Shown here piece by piece: positions 45,399-54,148 of a DNA stretch of 64,000 bases. A program made the translations under genes and the position numbers. How positions within the stretch are numbered: the stretch's first letter is position 1; every line of letters starts with the position of its first letter. Under the pieces are notes generated by a model. That model was given only the letters and a program-made list of their open reading frames with translations, was not told the DNA's origin and ran no database searches. Source of the stretch: Bradyrhizobium sp. ISRA430 (lineage in GTDB: Bacteria; Pseudomonadota; Alphaproteobacteria; Rhizobiales; Xanthobacteraceae); NCBI RefSeq assembly GCF_029909975.1, contig NZ_CP094516.1, forward strand, positions 7,480,501-7,544,500. Reading direction: 5' to 3'.

Positions 45399-46331
45399 AT
45401 GCGCGCATTTGCAATTGACCGCTTCGGCGGACCAGCCTCCATTCAGGAGCTGCCGGAGCCGTCAATCGGCCCGGCGGACGTGCTGGTGCGAATCAGAACA
45501 GCCGGCGTCAATCCTATCGACTGGAAGGTAGCAGAAGGCGCGAAGGCCGGGCTCGATATTCGATTTCCGTACGTCCTCGGGCAAGACGCCGCTGGGGTGG
45601 TCGAAAAAGTTGGATCCGAAGTCGCTCGATTTAAGGCGGGCGATGAAGTGTTCGGCGCGTTTTGGCTCTCTGGCAGTTATGCCGAGCTTGTTCGCGGCTC
45701 GCCGAAAGCTGCCTTAGCCCTCAAGCCGGCTAACGCAGATTTCGATAGTGCGGCGGCCCTTCCGACGGCGGCGTTGGCTGCATTAGCAAGCGTGAACGCC
45801 GTTGATGTTAAGCCAGGCCAGATCGTTCTTATCATCGGAGCGACAGGGAGCGTGGGGGGCTATGCGCTGCAAATTGCGGCCGACCGTGGCGCGTATATCA
45901 TCGCCACCGCTCCCGAGGATGATGCTGATCGCCTAAAGCATCTTGGTGCGTTCGAAACGATTGATTATCATAAAGAAGATGTGTTCGACGCTGTAAATCG
46001 ATCCCATCCCGAACGTCTGGATGCCATTATCGATGTGGTAAGTGACAGAGCCGCGCTTGCGCGCATGGCAGGACTTCTGCGTCCCGGCTCTCGACTGGCA
46101 ACAACTGTCCATGCCGCCGATGTGAAGTCGATGGCGGATCACGGCATCAAGGCCGCAAACGTGGATGTGCTGGGAACCACAGAGGGCCTCGATGAAATTG
46201 CCCGCTTAATCGATGCACAAAAACTGAAAGTAATGATTGAGAAGGTGTTTCCCTTGGATCTGGCATCGGAAGCCGTGAGTATTAGTCAACGAGGACGTTT
46301 GCGCGGCAGGGTTCTGATCAAAATATCATGA
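45399..46331 (+). CDS. Zinc-free NADP-dependent quinone oxidoreductase (MDR family)
   Basis: A 310-residue medium-chain dehydrogenase/reductase of the quinone oxidoreductase type. It has the N-terminal GroES-like domain (VRIRTAGVNPIDWKVAEG; GQDAAGVVEKVGSEVARFK) and the Rossmann domain with GATGSVGGYALQIA near residue 150. No catalytic zinc cysteines are seen. ATG 45399 is chosen over GTG 45393; GGAG lies at 45388-45391. It probably reduces quinones or enones with NADPH, consistent with the redox-stress neighbours. Confidence 0.9.
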   Translation: MRAFAIDRFGGPASIQELPEPSIGPADVLVRIRTAGVNPIDWKVAEGAKAGLDIRFPYVLGQDAAGVVEKVGSEVARFKAGDEVFGAFWLSGSYAELVRGSPKAALALKPANADFDSAAALPTAALAALASVNAVDVKPGQIVLIIGATGSVGGYALQIAADRGAYIIATAPEDDADRLKHLGAFETIDYHKEDVFDAVNRSHPERLDAIIDVVSDRAALARMAGLLRPGSRLATTVHAADVKSMADHGIKAANVDVLGTTEGLDEIARLIDAQKLKVMIEKVFPLDLASEAVSISQRGRLRGRVLIKIS

Positions 46332-47329
46332 GGTCATCTATTGGAACGTACTCGGCGGCACATCGATCGATGTCGTCCGCGAGCACGCGATCGCGAAAGA
46401 CAAATCCACACGGTCCCATCATCGGAATTAGAAATATTTCTCGATCCGTTCCCCTTCGATTGGCTTGATTGCAACACTACGCCGTCCTGAGAAATGCGGA
46501 GTTTGTAGATGCCTTCCGTCGGCGCAAGGTCAAAGCAACATGGACGTCAACTCGCGGTTCATGCGTCAGCGTGGTATCCAATCTGAAGTGTTATCCGACG
46601 AGCTCCGGCGCCCGGCAGACGTCTTCTGGACGTTGGCGTTATGGGCTCTACGATCGGGCGTGCTGCTGTCGAGGCTACGCAGCAACGCGAGTCTTGAGTG
46701 CTCCGACCAGTAGGATAGTGACGTCGGTCAATCGTCTGCGTGAGCCGAGCGGCTAGGTCCAAGCTCCGGATGTGTTAAAGCAATCGGGCCGACCCTGAAC
46801 CAGACCGTTTGCATAAGCCGAGAGCAGCTCTGTTTCTTGACAGGACCAGGCGGCCGAATAGTCGAGCTTTGTCGTTGGTGCCTGGATTTCCAAAAAGGGC
46901 CCGCTTAGGGCCAGCCGCTTGGGAACCCGCGATCCTTCAACCTGGCGTAAGCTTCTCTCGAACGGCGGTGGTTCGGAAATCCTCTGATCTCTCCTGGTCC
47001 GACGTGACTTCTCCTCTGGGGCCTCTATGGGACGAGCCAGTTCTAATGAATGGAGCTCTCCAACACTGGCCAAATGGACCTCTGTGGCAAACCCAGAGTT
47101 CGTTCCGAGAGAACAGTCTACGGCAGAAGCGCATGGCGCTAGTCGGAAGCGATCAGTAAAGTCAGAAACGCGCAGGCTACTCAGGTATGTAGGCACAACT
47201 CCTCAAACTCTGTCCGTTGATGGGAATACAAGGGAGCCAACCTGTAGAGCAGTGGTCTAAATTTTGGTACCGTACTCTCGCATGAATTGCGGGAAGTTGT
47301 TCACGATGAAACCGGAAAGGATAAATCTT
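46332..47329. other. One kilobase without a recognised gene
   Basis: Open frames on both strands (for example 47196 to 46753, minus) show no recognisable family, no ribosome site and atypical composition. Likely decayed coding DNA whose origin I cannot name. Confidence 0.4.
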
Positions 47330-47971
47330 ATGGCAAGCGAACCAATTCGTGATCCGGCCAAGGACCGCCTTCTGACTCCGAAGAACTCGGCATTCGTCAT
47401 AATCGACTACCAGCCCGTCCAGGTCAATTCGATCGCTTCAATGGACCGGCAACTCCTGCTCAACAACATTGTCGGTTGCGCCAAAGCCGCCGTTGCGTAC
47501 GGGCTACCCATCGTCCACTCAACGGTTAACGTGAAGACTGGCCTCAACAAGCCGCCGGTCCCCCACATCCGGAAGGTCCTCAAGGAGGTTCCGACTGTCG
47601 ATCGCACCTCGATCAATTCCTGGGAAGACGTCGAGTTTCGGAAGGCCATCGAGGCGACGGGTCGAAAGAAGCTCATCATGACGGCGCTCTGGACTGAGGC
47701 CTGCCTGACGTTTCCCGCGATCGACGCCTTGGCTGAAGGCTATGAGGTCTATGTGCCGGTTGATGCGGTTGGTGGCACGTCGTTGGCGGCGCACGAAGCG
47801 GCGCTTCGTCGGATCGAGCAAGCCGGAGCCAAATTGATCAGCGTCGTTCAACTGTTCTGTGAGCTGCAGCGTGACTGGTCCCGGAAGGAGACTGTTCCTG
47901 AGTTCATGAACCTATTTGTCGAAACCGGCGGCACCGCCGGCATCCAATTCTCCTACGATCGCGCCGAATAG
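47330..47971 (+). CDS. Isochorismatase-family cysteine hydrolase (YcaC-like)
   Basis: A 213-residue cysteine hydrolase. The catalytic aspartate is Asp26 (FVIIDYQPVQ) and the nucleophile Cys125 (TEACLTFPAID), with the loop VDAVGGTSLAAHEAA following. YcaC-like members have unknown amide or ester substrates. ATG 47330 is decided by AAAGGA eight bases upstream; ATG 47306 is an alternative. A dead paralogue lies at 41338-41700. It is followed by a hairpin and an ABM monooxygenase gene. Confidence 0.9.
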   Translation: MASEPIRDPAKDRLLTPKNSAFVIIDYQPVQVNSIASMDRQLLLNNIVGCAKAAVAYGLPIVHSTVNVKTGLNKPPVPHIRKVLKEVPTVDRTSINSWEDVEFRKAIEATGRKKLIMTALWTEACLTFPAIDALAEGYEVYVPVDAVGGTSLAAHEAALRRIEQAGAKLISVVQLFCELQRDWSRKETVPEFMNLFVETGGTAGIQFSYDRAE

Positions 47972-47984
47972 ATTCACGACTCTG

Positions 47985-48016
47985 CCGACGTCCCGTCTCA
48001 GCAGGCGGGACGTCGG
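47985..48016 (+). terminator. Intergenic hairpin (11-bp stem)
   Basis: CCGACGTCCCG and CGGGACGTCGG pair perfectly around a 10-base loop, 13 bases after the isochorismatase-type stop. There is no T-tract. It may stabilise or attenuate the transcript into the ABM gene. Confidence 0.5.
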
Positions 48017-48043
48017 TTGGACAAGTACCAACATGGAGCGGCA

Positions 48044-48340
48044 ATGTCGGAGTTGTACCTAGTCGTTGGTCTCCAAGCGAAAAAGGGCAAGGAAGATCAA
48101 CTGAAACAAGATCTGATTGCGGTCGTCGAACCATCTCGGAGAGACTTCGGGAATCTCCGCTACGAACTGTATGTGGATGACGCCGATCCCGGGCAATTCG
48201 TATTCGTTGAGCACTGGGTCTCGGCGGAAGCGCAGGAGGCGCACCACACTCAATCTGCGCATATCCAGCAGTTCCACCTAAGTGGTGCCGCCAACGTTGA
48301 AAAAACCACGTTTTTGCATCGTTTGTCACGAATAGCTTAG
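48044..48340 (+). CDS. Antibiotic biosynthesis monooxygenase (ABM) domain protein
   Basis: A 98-residue dimeric alpha-beta barrel protein. The typical pattern is ELYLVVGLQAKKGKEDQLKQ at the start, then RYELYVDDADPGQFVFVEHW, with HHTQSAHIQQF in the last helix. ATG 48044 follows GGAG; nine upstream codons are open but lack a signal. ABM proteins oxidise quinol-like compounds or act in quinone detoxification (YgiN type), in line with the surrounding redox genes. Confidence 0.88.
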   Translation: MSELYLVVGLQAKKGKEDQLKQDLIAVVEPSRRDFGNLRYELYVDDADPGQFVFVEHWVSAEAQEAHHTQSAHIQQFHLSGAANVEKTTFLHRLSRIA

Positions 48341-48509
48341 GCCTTTTGCATCGCTTTCGTAGCGGAGATGTGGAAGGAGGATGTTACCTCATCGAACACC
48401 ATGTTCGGCGCAAGTGCCTGCTTGCGGTTCTCTGATCTGCCGAAGCTGATGAAGACGAGGATGGGCATCTAGGCAACGCAGGGCCCTCGCTCCGTCTCGG
48501 AGGCGCGCG

Positions 48510-48935
48510 ATGAAATCGAACCGAAGTAAGCTGTTCTCTTTTGCTTTCGCCGTTTCTCAACGAACGACGCGTCGATCAGTAAGATCCGCGGCGTGTGTTG
48601 GAGGATTTCTGCTTGGAGGCCTAATCTTCATCAACCCGGCCGCTGGTCAACCGCCAATCCCACATCCTCCCATCGCTTTAGGTACAACAAGCTTCTTGGA
48701 TGGCGAGGGGCATCCGGGATTCGTTCTTGAGACCATTGGAGACGGCTATCAAGCCTGGTGTCTCAACGATGCAACCGGTAGACAAGTATCTGACAGCAAT
48801 CGACAGTCGGTCGGCAGTATTACCTTGCACCCGATATACGTCTCGAATTTCCAAATTCTTGGCGGAAATCTCGGCTTCGATGCGATCCTTCCCCTCAATC
48901 GCATCGTCCGCCCGAGCTTCAATGTTCTGTCGTAA
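48510..48935 (+). pseudogene. SphA/MetA-type outer-membrane protein, truncated
   Basis: A 141-residue open frame with a signal peptide (cut near NPAAG) and the start of a SphA-like barrel: GTTSFLDGEGHPGFVLE, GDGYQAW, then SVGSITLHPIYVSNFQILGG. Full proteins have about 300 residues, so more than half is missing. ATG 48510 follows GGAGGCGCG. It differs in subfamily from the two 326-residue proteins in this window. Probably a 3'-truncated gene. Confidence 0.65.
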
Positions 48936-49095
48936 AATGTTGCGACGCCGTCTTTGATACTGACAACAGGTCTCGGCCCATGCTGTTGCAGACATCTAAT
49001 CTGCGGTGTTCTGGTCGAATACACGACTTGGTTGAGTAATTGTAGTTTGCTGCTCCAGTGTTGACGCTGCGCTCAGTAAAAATGGAGAGCTTGTG

Positions 49096-50022
49096 ATGAG
49101 TTGGATGCCATCAAAAGATCCTGTCCTTGGCGACGCGTCGTCCTGTGACGCACTTGAGCTCGTGATAGTCCCGCGCATGCGTGATCTTGGCGGTTTCAAC
49201 GTGCGACGAGCGCTGCCGCACGGCCGTCGTCAGATGGTGGGCCCATTTATCTTCTTCGACCACTTGGGGCCGGTTCAATTCATAGCTGGACAAGGAATGG
49301 ACGTGCGACCCCATCCGCACATCGGGCTCGCAACTGTGTCCTATCTTTTCGATGGGCGAATTTTGCATCGCGATAGCGAGGGAAATATCCAGGAGATTCT
49401 ACCCGGCGCTATGAACCTGATGACGGCCGGGCGGGGAATCGCGCATTCAGAGCGTACCCCTGACCTTGTTCGCACGAGCGACCACGGCATGTTCGGTCTT
49501 CAGACCTGGATCGCGCTGCCGCTGGAACATGAAGAGATCGCGCCAAGCTTTCAGCATTTCGACGCGACCGTTCTCCCGGTCGTGGAGGATCGAGGGTTAA
49601 GGGCACGTGTAATAGCCGGCTCGGCCTTCGGAAAGACTGCGCCAGTCACAATGCTGTCTGATTGGTTCTACGTGGAGGTAGTGCTGGACGCGGGCGCTTC
49701 GGCCCCGCTGGATCCAGATCATGAAGAACGCGCTATATATGTGGTCGACGGGGCGGTTGAGATTGCCGGCGACCGATTTGAGGGGCCGCGCCTGCTTATC
49801 TTCCGACCGGGGGACCGCATCAGCGTGAAGGCTGTCCATCCGTCGCGCATCATGCTCCTGGGCGGGACCGCCTTGGAGGGACCGCGCCACGTATGGTGGA
49901 ATTTCGTTTCCTCGCGCAAGGAACGGATCGAACAAGCGAAACAGGACTGGAAGACCGGCAGGTTCGATCCTGTCCCTCAGGAAACTGAGTTCATCCCGCT
50001 GCCGGAAGGCAAGCTCGGTTAA
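49096..50022 (+). CDS. Pirin-family protein (copy C)
   Basis: A 308-residue pirin of a different subfamily from copies A and B. The N-terminal cupin ligands are His73, His75 (RPHPHIGLATVSY), His117 and Glu119 (GIAHSERTPD). The second cupin is intact, and the end has ERIEQAKQDWKTGRFDPVPQ, a typical YhaK/pirin tail. ATG 49096 follows GGAG. It lies 97 bases from a LysR gene on the same strand that probably regulates this stress module. Confidence 0.92.
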   Translation: MSWMPSKDPVLGDASSCDALELVIVPRMRDLGGFNVRRALPHGRRQMVGPFIFFDHLGPVQFIAGQGMDVRPHPHIGLATVSYLFDGRILHRDSEGNIQEILPGAMNLMTAGRGIAHSERTPDLVRTSDHGMFGLQTWIALPLEHEEIAPSFQHFDATVLPVVEDRGLRARVIAGSAFGKTAPVTMLSDWFYVEVVLDAGASAPLDPDHEERAIYVVDGAVEIAGDRFEGPRLLIFRPGDRISVKAVHPSRIMLLGGTALEGPRHVWWNFVSSRKERIEQAKQDWKTGRFDPVPQETEFIPLPEGKLG

Positions 50023-50119
50023 GGTCATGCCGAACAGCTCCACCCTCGTGGATCCGGGTCGTCTATTCATGGCGAACTCGTGGGCTTGCAAACTTCCGTC
50101 CGTTCGTTATGGTCGAACA

Positions 50120-51067
50120 ATGAGATGGCGGTTCGACGATATTGTAACTTTTATCCGTGTGATGGAGGCTGGCAGCATCACGGCTGCCGCTGCACGTCTA
50201 AACCTTTCTAAATCTGTGATCAGCAAGCGCATCAGCGACTTGGAAGCCGCTCTTGATGCGGAGCTTTTTCAGCGGTCGACCCGACAAGTGCGGCCAACCG
50301 AGAATGGACAAGCGTTCTACGAACGAATGGTGCCGCTGTTGCACGAGATCGATGCAACGGCCGAGAGCCTTTCGTCACGGCGGATGAAGTCCTTGCGCGG
50401 CCAGCTGCGGTTAACGACTCCGATGTCGTTCGGAACGATGTATCTGGGCCCAGTGATCGCGGAATTCGCCCGCCGGCACCCGGATCTCGAAGTTGCCATC
50501 GACTACGAAGATCGACATGTCGATTTGATCCGCGGGGGATATGATGTTGGCATCAGGATCGGACACCTGCGCGATTCAAACCTTAAAGCGCGCCGGCTGT
50601 GTGAGTGTCCACGAATTGTCTGCTGCAGTCCAGCCTATGCGCGTCAGCGAGGCATTCCTAAGAGCGTCGATGAACTTGTGGAGCATACGAGCATTGACTA
50701 CGCTTATGTGCACGCGACGCGGTTTTGGCAATTCGAAAACCGCAAGAGGGGCGGAAAGCAGCTTTCCGTTTCAATACGCAGCCGAATTGTTGCAAACAAT
50801 GGAGAGGCAGTTCGCGACATGGTGCTTGCGGGGCTGGGTATAGCTCCAATGCCGATGTTTCTGATCGCACGGCATTTGCGTGAGGGTACATTGCTTCCGA
50901 TACTGCAAGATGCAGTCTTGCCTCCGTATACGATCGCCGCAATTTATCCGCCAACTCATCACGTATCCACAAAGGTTCGAACTTTTATCGATTATCTCGT
51001 GGAGTTTTTTGAGGCTCCGCTTCCGTGGGAACGGGATATGGAGCCTGTTGAGCTTCGTTCAGCCTGA
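50120..51067 (+). CDS. LysR-family transcriptional regulator
   Basis: A 315-residue LysR regulator of the CrgA/AaeR-like group. The helix-turn-helix region has FIRVMEAGSITAAAARLNLS and SVISKRISDLEAALDAELFQ, and the LRGQLRLTTPMSFGTMYL effector-domain start is typical. ATG 50120 is chosen because homology starts there; the frame is open from 50027. Convergent to the emr/cyd operon. Such regulators often respond to quinones or aromatic acids and control pirin, reductase or efflux genes. Confidence 0.9.
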   Translation: MRWRFDDIVTFIRVMEAGSITAAAARLNLSKSVISKRISDLEAALDAELFQRSTRQVRPTENGQAFYERMVPLLHEIDATAESLSSRRMKSLRGQLRLTTPMSFGTMYLGPVIAEFARRHPDLEVAIDYEDRHVDLIRGGYDVGIRIGHLRDSNLKARRLCECPRIVCCSPAYARQRGIPKSVDELVEHTSIDYAYVHATRFWQFENRKRGGKQLSVSIRSRIVANNGEAVRDMVLAGLGIAPMPMFLIARHLREGTLLPILQDAVLPPYTIAAIYPPTHHVSTKVRTFIDYLVEFFEAPLPWERDMEPVELRSA

Positions 51068-51106
51068 GAGGGAGCGAGCGTCCCCGCGCTGCGTAAGCTG
51101 GTGGCC

Positions 51107-52717
51107 TTACCCCTTCACCGGGTTCACTGCGGGTGGGCTCGGTGACCGCAGCAGCACTATAACTACAAGGCTTCCGATTGTCGCGAGCCCGATAAAAGTA
51201 AACGCGTCGATATAGGAAAGGACGTTCGCCTGGATCTGAACTGCTCGAGCAAGCAGTTCCGTTGCTCTCGCATGAGCTTCCGCGGCACCGACGGATCGAG
51301 AAAGAACAGCTCTGGCGTACTCATCAAGGCGTTCGTCGGTGAGGTAGGTGCCACCCGTCACGTGAAGACCCAGAAAATTGGAGTGGATTTGTTCGCGGAC
51401 GCGCAGGTATGTCGTCATAAGCGCAATCCCAAGCTCTCCGCCAAACAGTCGCAGCGTTTGCAGAAATACGCCGAACGTAAAGGCGTCTCCGACGTAGAGA
51501 TGTCTGGTGGAGAACCAGATCAGCGCAGTAAAGCCCAGTGACTGCCCAATCGCCTGGACAATCTGCGACGCCAAAAAGTCGTCGGTGGCCCAATGCCTGG
51601 TAAGCGCGGTCGCCATGAAGCAGGCGACGCCTATCAGGGTGAAGCCCAGCGCCAGCGGGATGCGGGCGTCGATATGTTGGAGCATCTTCGCAACGAGAGG
51701 CGCCATGATGAATTGCGGTAGTGCGATCCATAACAGGACGTCGCCAGTCTGGAGTGCCCGAAACCCTTGAACGGTCGTCAAATACTGAGGGATGATGAGC
51801 GACGTCGAAAGCACCACAAAGCGAAAGCTTATGATGAGCAAGCCGATGAGTGGCATGTTTCCAGCTATCATCCATCGCAAGTTGACAGATGGTCGCTCTG
51901 AAAAAATTTCATGAATGACGAACGCTGCGACGAGTACAACGCCTCCCAACAACAGGCCACAAATCAACCCGGAATTCAGCCAATCGAGACGATTGCCTTG
52001 ATCGAGCGCCGCATACAGCATGCTAAGGCCGACGCTCGAAAGCAGCATGCCGAACCAATCAGCCGAGCGAAGATGTTCGCGATTGATCGGCTCGCGCGGG
52101 ATGCCGTACCAGACGCACAGCATCATCAGGGGCGCCAGAAAGGCGTTCTGCCAGAAGATCCATTGCCACGACCAATGCTCGGTAAACCACCCCTCGAGAG
52201 ACGCTGCAATGTTTTGCGAAAGCTCCGAATTCATCGCATAGGCAGATATGCCATAGACGGCGAATTGTGCAGGAAGGTTGCGAAGCACGAAACTCACAGT
52301 GAGCGGGATAAAGGTGCCGGAGGTCAATCCGCCGACCGCATAGAGTCCGATGAAGGTCGGTAGATCGGGCGAGAGTGGCAGGAGGATCGAAGCGAGCGTA
52401 TAAAGCCCCGCTGAGACCAGCAGCACGCGCCGCGGGCCAAAGGTCGCCCCGAGCCAGATCGTGGGAGGGCCGATCAGCATCTGACCTACGGTGAAGGCAG
52501 TACTGATCCATGCTCCTTCATCGAAGCCGGCGTGGATCGCGCCACGGATGTCGGCAAGGCCGAAACTAGTGAGACGCCCTGCAAGGGTCGAAATAATCGC
52601 GCCGACAAGCACACCGGCGATCCCAATCAGCGGTCGGCTGCAGATGGGGGGCTTTGGAACCCCGATAAGCGCTGGAGACGGGGATGAACGCCCGATAGCG
52701 TCTGACGCGGTGCTCAT
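51107..52717 (-). CDS. emrB: EmrB-type MFS multidrug exporter (DHA2, 14 TM)
   Basis: A 536-residue major facilitator of the DHA2 family with 14 hydrophobic segments. Motif A-like GQMLIGPPTIWLGATFGPRR lies near residue 77, and DRLDWL-type loops follow. It exports hydrophobic drugs or phenolics together with an EmrA adaptor. Its start overlaps the emrA stop by four bases (ATGA), so the two are coupled. Last gene of the minus-strand cyd-emr operon. Confidence 0.9.
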   Translation of the reverse strand: MSTASDAIGRSSPSPALIGVPKPPICSRPLIGIAGVLVGAIISTLAGRLTSFGLADIRGAIHAGFDEGAWISTAFTVGQMLIGPPTIWLGATFGPRRVLLVSAGLYTLASILLPLSPDLPTFIGLYAVGGLTSGTFIPLTVSFVLRNLPAQFAVYGISAYAMNSELSQNIAASLEGWFTEHWSWQWIFWQNAFLAPLMMLCVWYGIPREPINREHLRSADWFGMLLSSVGLSMLYAALDQGNRLDWLNSGLICGLLLGGVVLVAAFVIHEIFSERPSVNLRWMIAGNMPLIGLLIISFRFVVLSTSLIIPQYLTTVQGFRALQTGDVLLWIALPQFIMAPLVAKMLQHIDARIPLALGFTLIGVACFMATALTRHWATDDFLASQIVQAIGQSLGFTALIWFSTRHLYVGDAFTFGVFLQTLRLFGGELGIALMTTYLRVREQIHSNFLGLHVTGGTYLTDERLDEYARAVLSRSVGAAEAHARATELLARAVQIQANVLSYIDAFTFIGLATIGSLVVIVLLRSPSPPAVNPVKG

Positions 52718-54039
52718 GGCGCTAGTTCAGATATGGGGCTGCCTTTGATGTCCGAACTGGTATCGATGGTCGCAACAACTGACATTCCCGGACGGAGCAA
52801 AGGTACGACCGGATTGTCGAGGTCGAGAACGATCTTGACGGGGATTCGCTGCACGACCTTCGTGAAGTTCCCGGTGGCGTTGTCGGGAGGTAGCAGACTG
52901 AATTGGGAACCGGTTGCAGGCGACCAACTGGCGACATGGCCTTTAAGGACGGTGCTTGGAAAGGCGTCGACCGTAATACTGGCCGCCTGCCCAACCCGAA
53001 CCCGCGTCATCTGTGTTTCCTTATAGTTTGCCAGAACCCAGATATTGGGCAGCGGTACGATGGAGATGACTTGGGTACCCACACCGACGTACTGTCCCTC
53101 CTTCACCAGTCGCTGTCCGCCCATGCCGGCGACGGGTGCGACGATATGGGTATAGCCGAGGTTGATCTTGGCCAGCTCAAGTGCCGCTTGCGCAGCTTTG
53201 AGCGCAGCCCGAGCCTGCCGCTCTTGTGTGCCAAGCACGTCGAGCTGTTGGCGCTGCTGGTCGAGTTGTGCGCGATTGAGATCGAGCGTAGCCGCTGCCC
53301 GCTTATAGCTGTTCATCGCTTGTTCGGCGGTTTGCTGCGAGACGACGTTTGTCCCGAGCAGTGCTTGATAACGCTCTGAGTCCCGCTGATAGCGCCACAC
53401 GTCCGACTCCGTCGCAGCGATCGTTGCGTGAGCTTGCCGAATCAAAGTGTGCTGCAGAAGCTTTTGGGTTTCGATGTTGGCTATGGCTGCAGTCGCCGCC
53501 TCAACATTGGCCGCGGCTTGATCCACTTGAGCGCGATAGTCCGTATCGTCGATCTCAAAGAGAGCGTCGCCAGCCTTGACGGTCTGAAAATCGGTCACAT
53601 CGATGCGGCGGATATAACCACTCACCCTTGCAGCCAAAGGCGTCAGGTCCGCCTGCAGATAGGCGTCATCGGTCACCTGCCTTCTCGCGGACCCTGACCA
53701 GCTGTTCCACTCAATTGTGAATAGTAGGACGAGGCCTGCGGCCAGTGCCAAAACAAAGAGACGCAGCGCCAAACCGGGCCAGCGTCGATTCTCACCTGTA
53801 CTTGGCGCGTCCGGTCCTTTCGAAGGCGATCGCGTCTCTGCGGTTGCCGACTGGGAGCTGGTGCCGACTGTATCAGAAGCATCGCCAGAACCTCTTCGCG
53901 CAGGCGTCCTGTCGCCCATCAGATCTTGAGATGACTGGCTTCGCAAATCACCGGACGTCATCGCAACCGGCTGCGAAGTCTGCACGGAAGGACCGTGCCC
54001 AGTGTCCCAGGTGTCAGCGGAGGAGGAATTCAAGGCCAT
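52714..54039 (-). CDS. emrA: EmrA-type HlyD membrane fusion protein
   Basis: A 441-residue adaptor. An unusually long, Ser/Thr/Gly-rich cytoplasmic N-terminus (about 95 residues) precedes one membrane helix (ALRLFVLALAAGLVLLFTIE). Then come the barrel-sandwich half (VTDDAYLQADLTPLAARVSG), a coiled-coil hairpin (about 180-290), and the beta-barrel (YTHIVAPVAGMGGQ; VLANYKETQMTRVRVGQ). The ribosome site for ATG 54039 is weak, and a shorter start is possible. It overlaps the small gene upstream by 26 bases. Works with EmrB to pump compounds across the envelope. Confidence 0.88.
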   Translation of the reverse strand: MALNSSSADTWDTGHGPSVQTSQPVAMTSGDLRSQSSQDLMGDRTPARRGSGDASDTVGTSSQSATAETRSPSKGPDAPSTGENRRWPGLALRLFVLALAAGLVLLFTIEWNSWSGSARRQVTDDAYLQADLTPLAARVSGYIRRIDVTDFQTVKAGDALFEIDDTDYRAQVDQAAANVEAATAAIANIETQKLLQHTLIRQAHATIAATESDVWRYQRDSERYQALLGTNVVSQQTAEQAMNSYKRAAATLDLNRAQLDQQRQQLDVLGTQERQARAALKAAQAALELAKINLGYTHIVAPVAGMGGQRLVKEGQYVGVGTQVISIVPLPNIWVLANYKETQMTRVRVGQAASITVDAFPSTVLKGHVASWSPATGSQFSLLPPDNATGNFTKVVQRIPVKIVLDLDNPVVPLLRPGMSVVATIDTSSDIKGSPISELAP

Positions 54040-54148
54040 AACTCACAAGCGCCATGCACGCCACGCCGGCGACATAGAGACCGATCGCCCACGCCACCTC
54101 AACCTTCGCCAATTGCTCCGACATGCCAAATTGTGCCTCATCGCTCAT
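54014..54148 (-). CDS. 44-residue single-span membrane peptide in the bd oxidase operon (CydX-like position)
   Basis: ATG 54148 starts MSDEAQFGMSEQLAKVEVAW, followed by one membrane helix (AIGLYVAGVACMALVSYGLEF) and a short basic end. It overlaps the cydB stop by 11 bases and the emrA start by 26, so its expression is tied to both. In many bacteria a tiny one-helix subunit (CydX, CydY/DUF2474 type) is encoded right after cydB and stabilises the oxidase. This sequence does not match the CydX pattern I remember, so it may be an unrecognised analogue. Confidence 0.6.
   Translation of the reverse strand: MSDEAQFGMSEQLAKVEVAWAIGLYVAGVACMALVSYGLEFLLR

Noticed and set aside
46332..47329. A hypothetical gene at 46753-47196 (minus)
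   Set aside because: No start signal, no recognised family, and biased composition; kept only as unassigned DNA.
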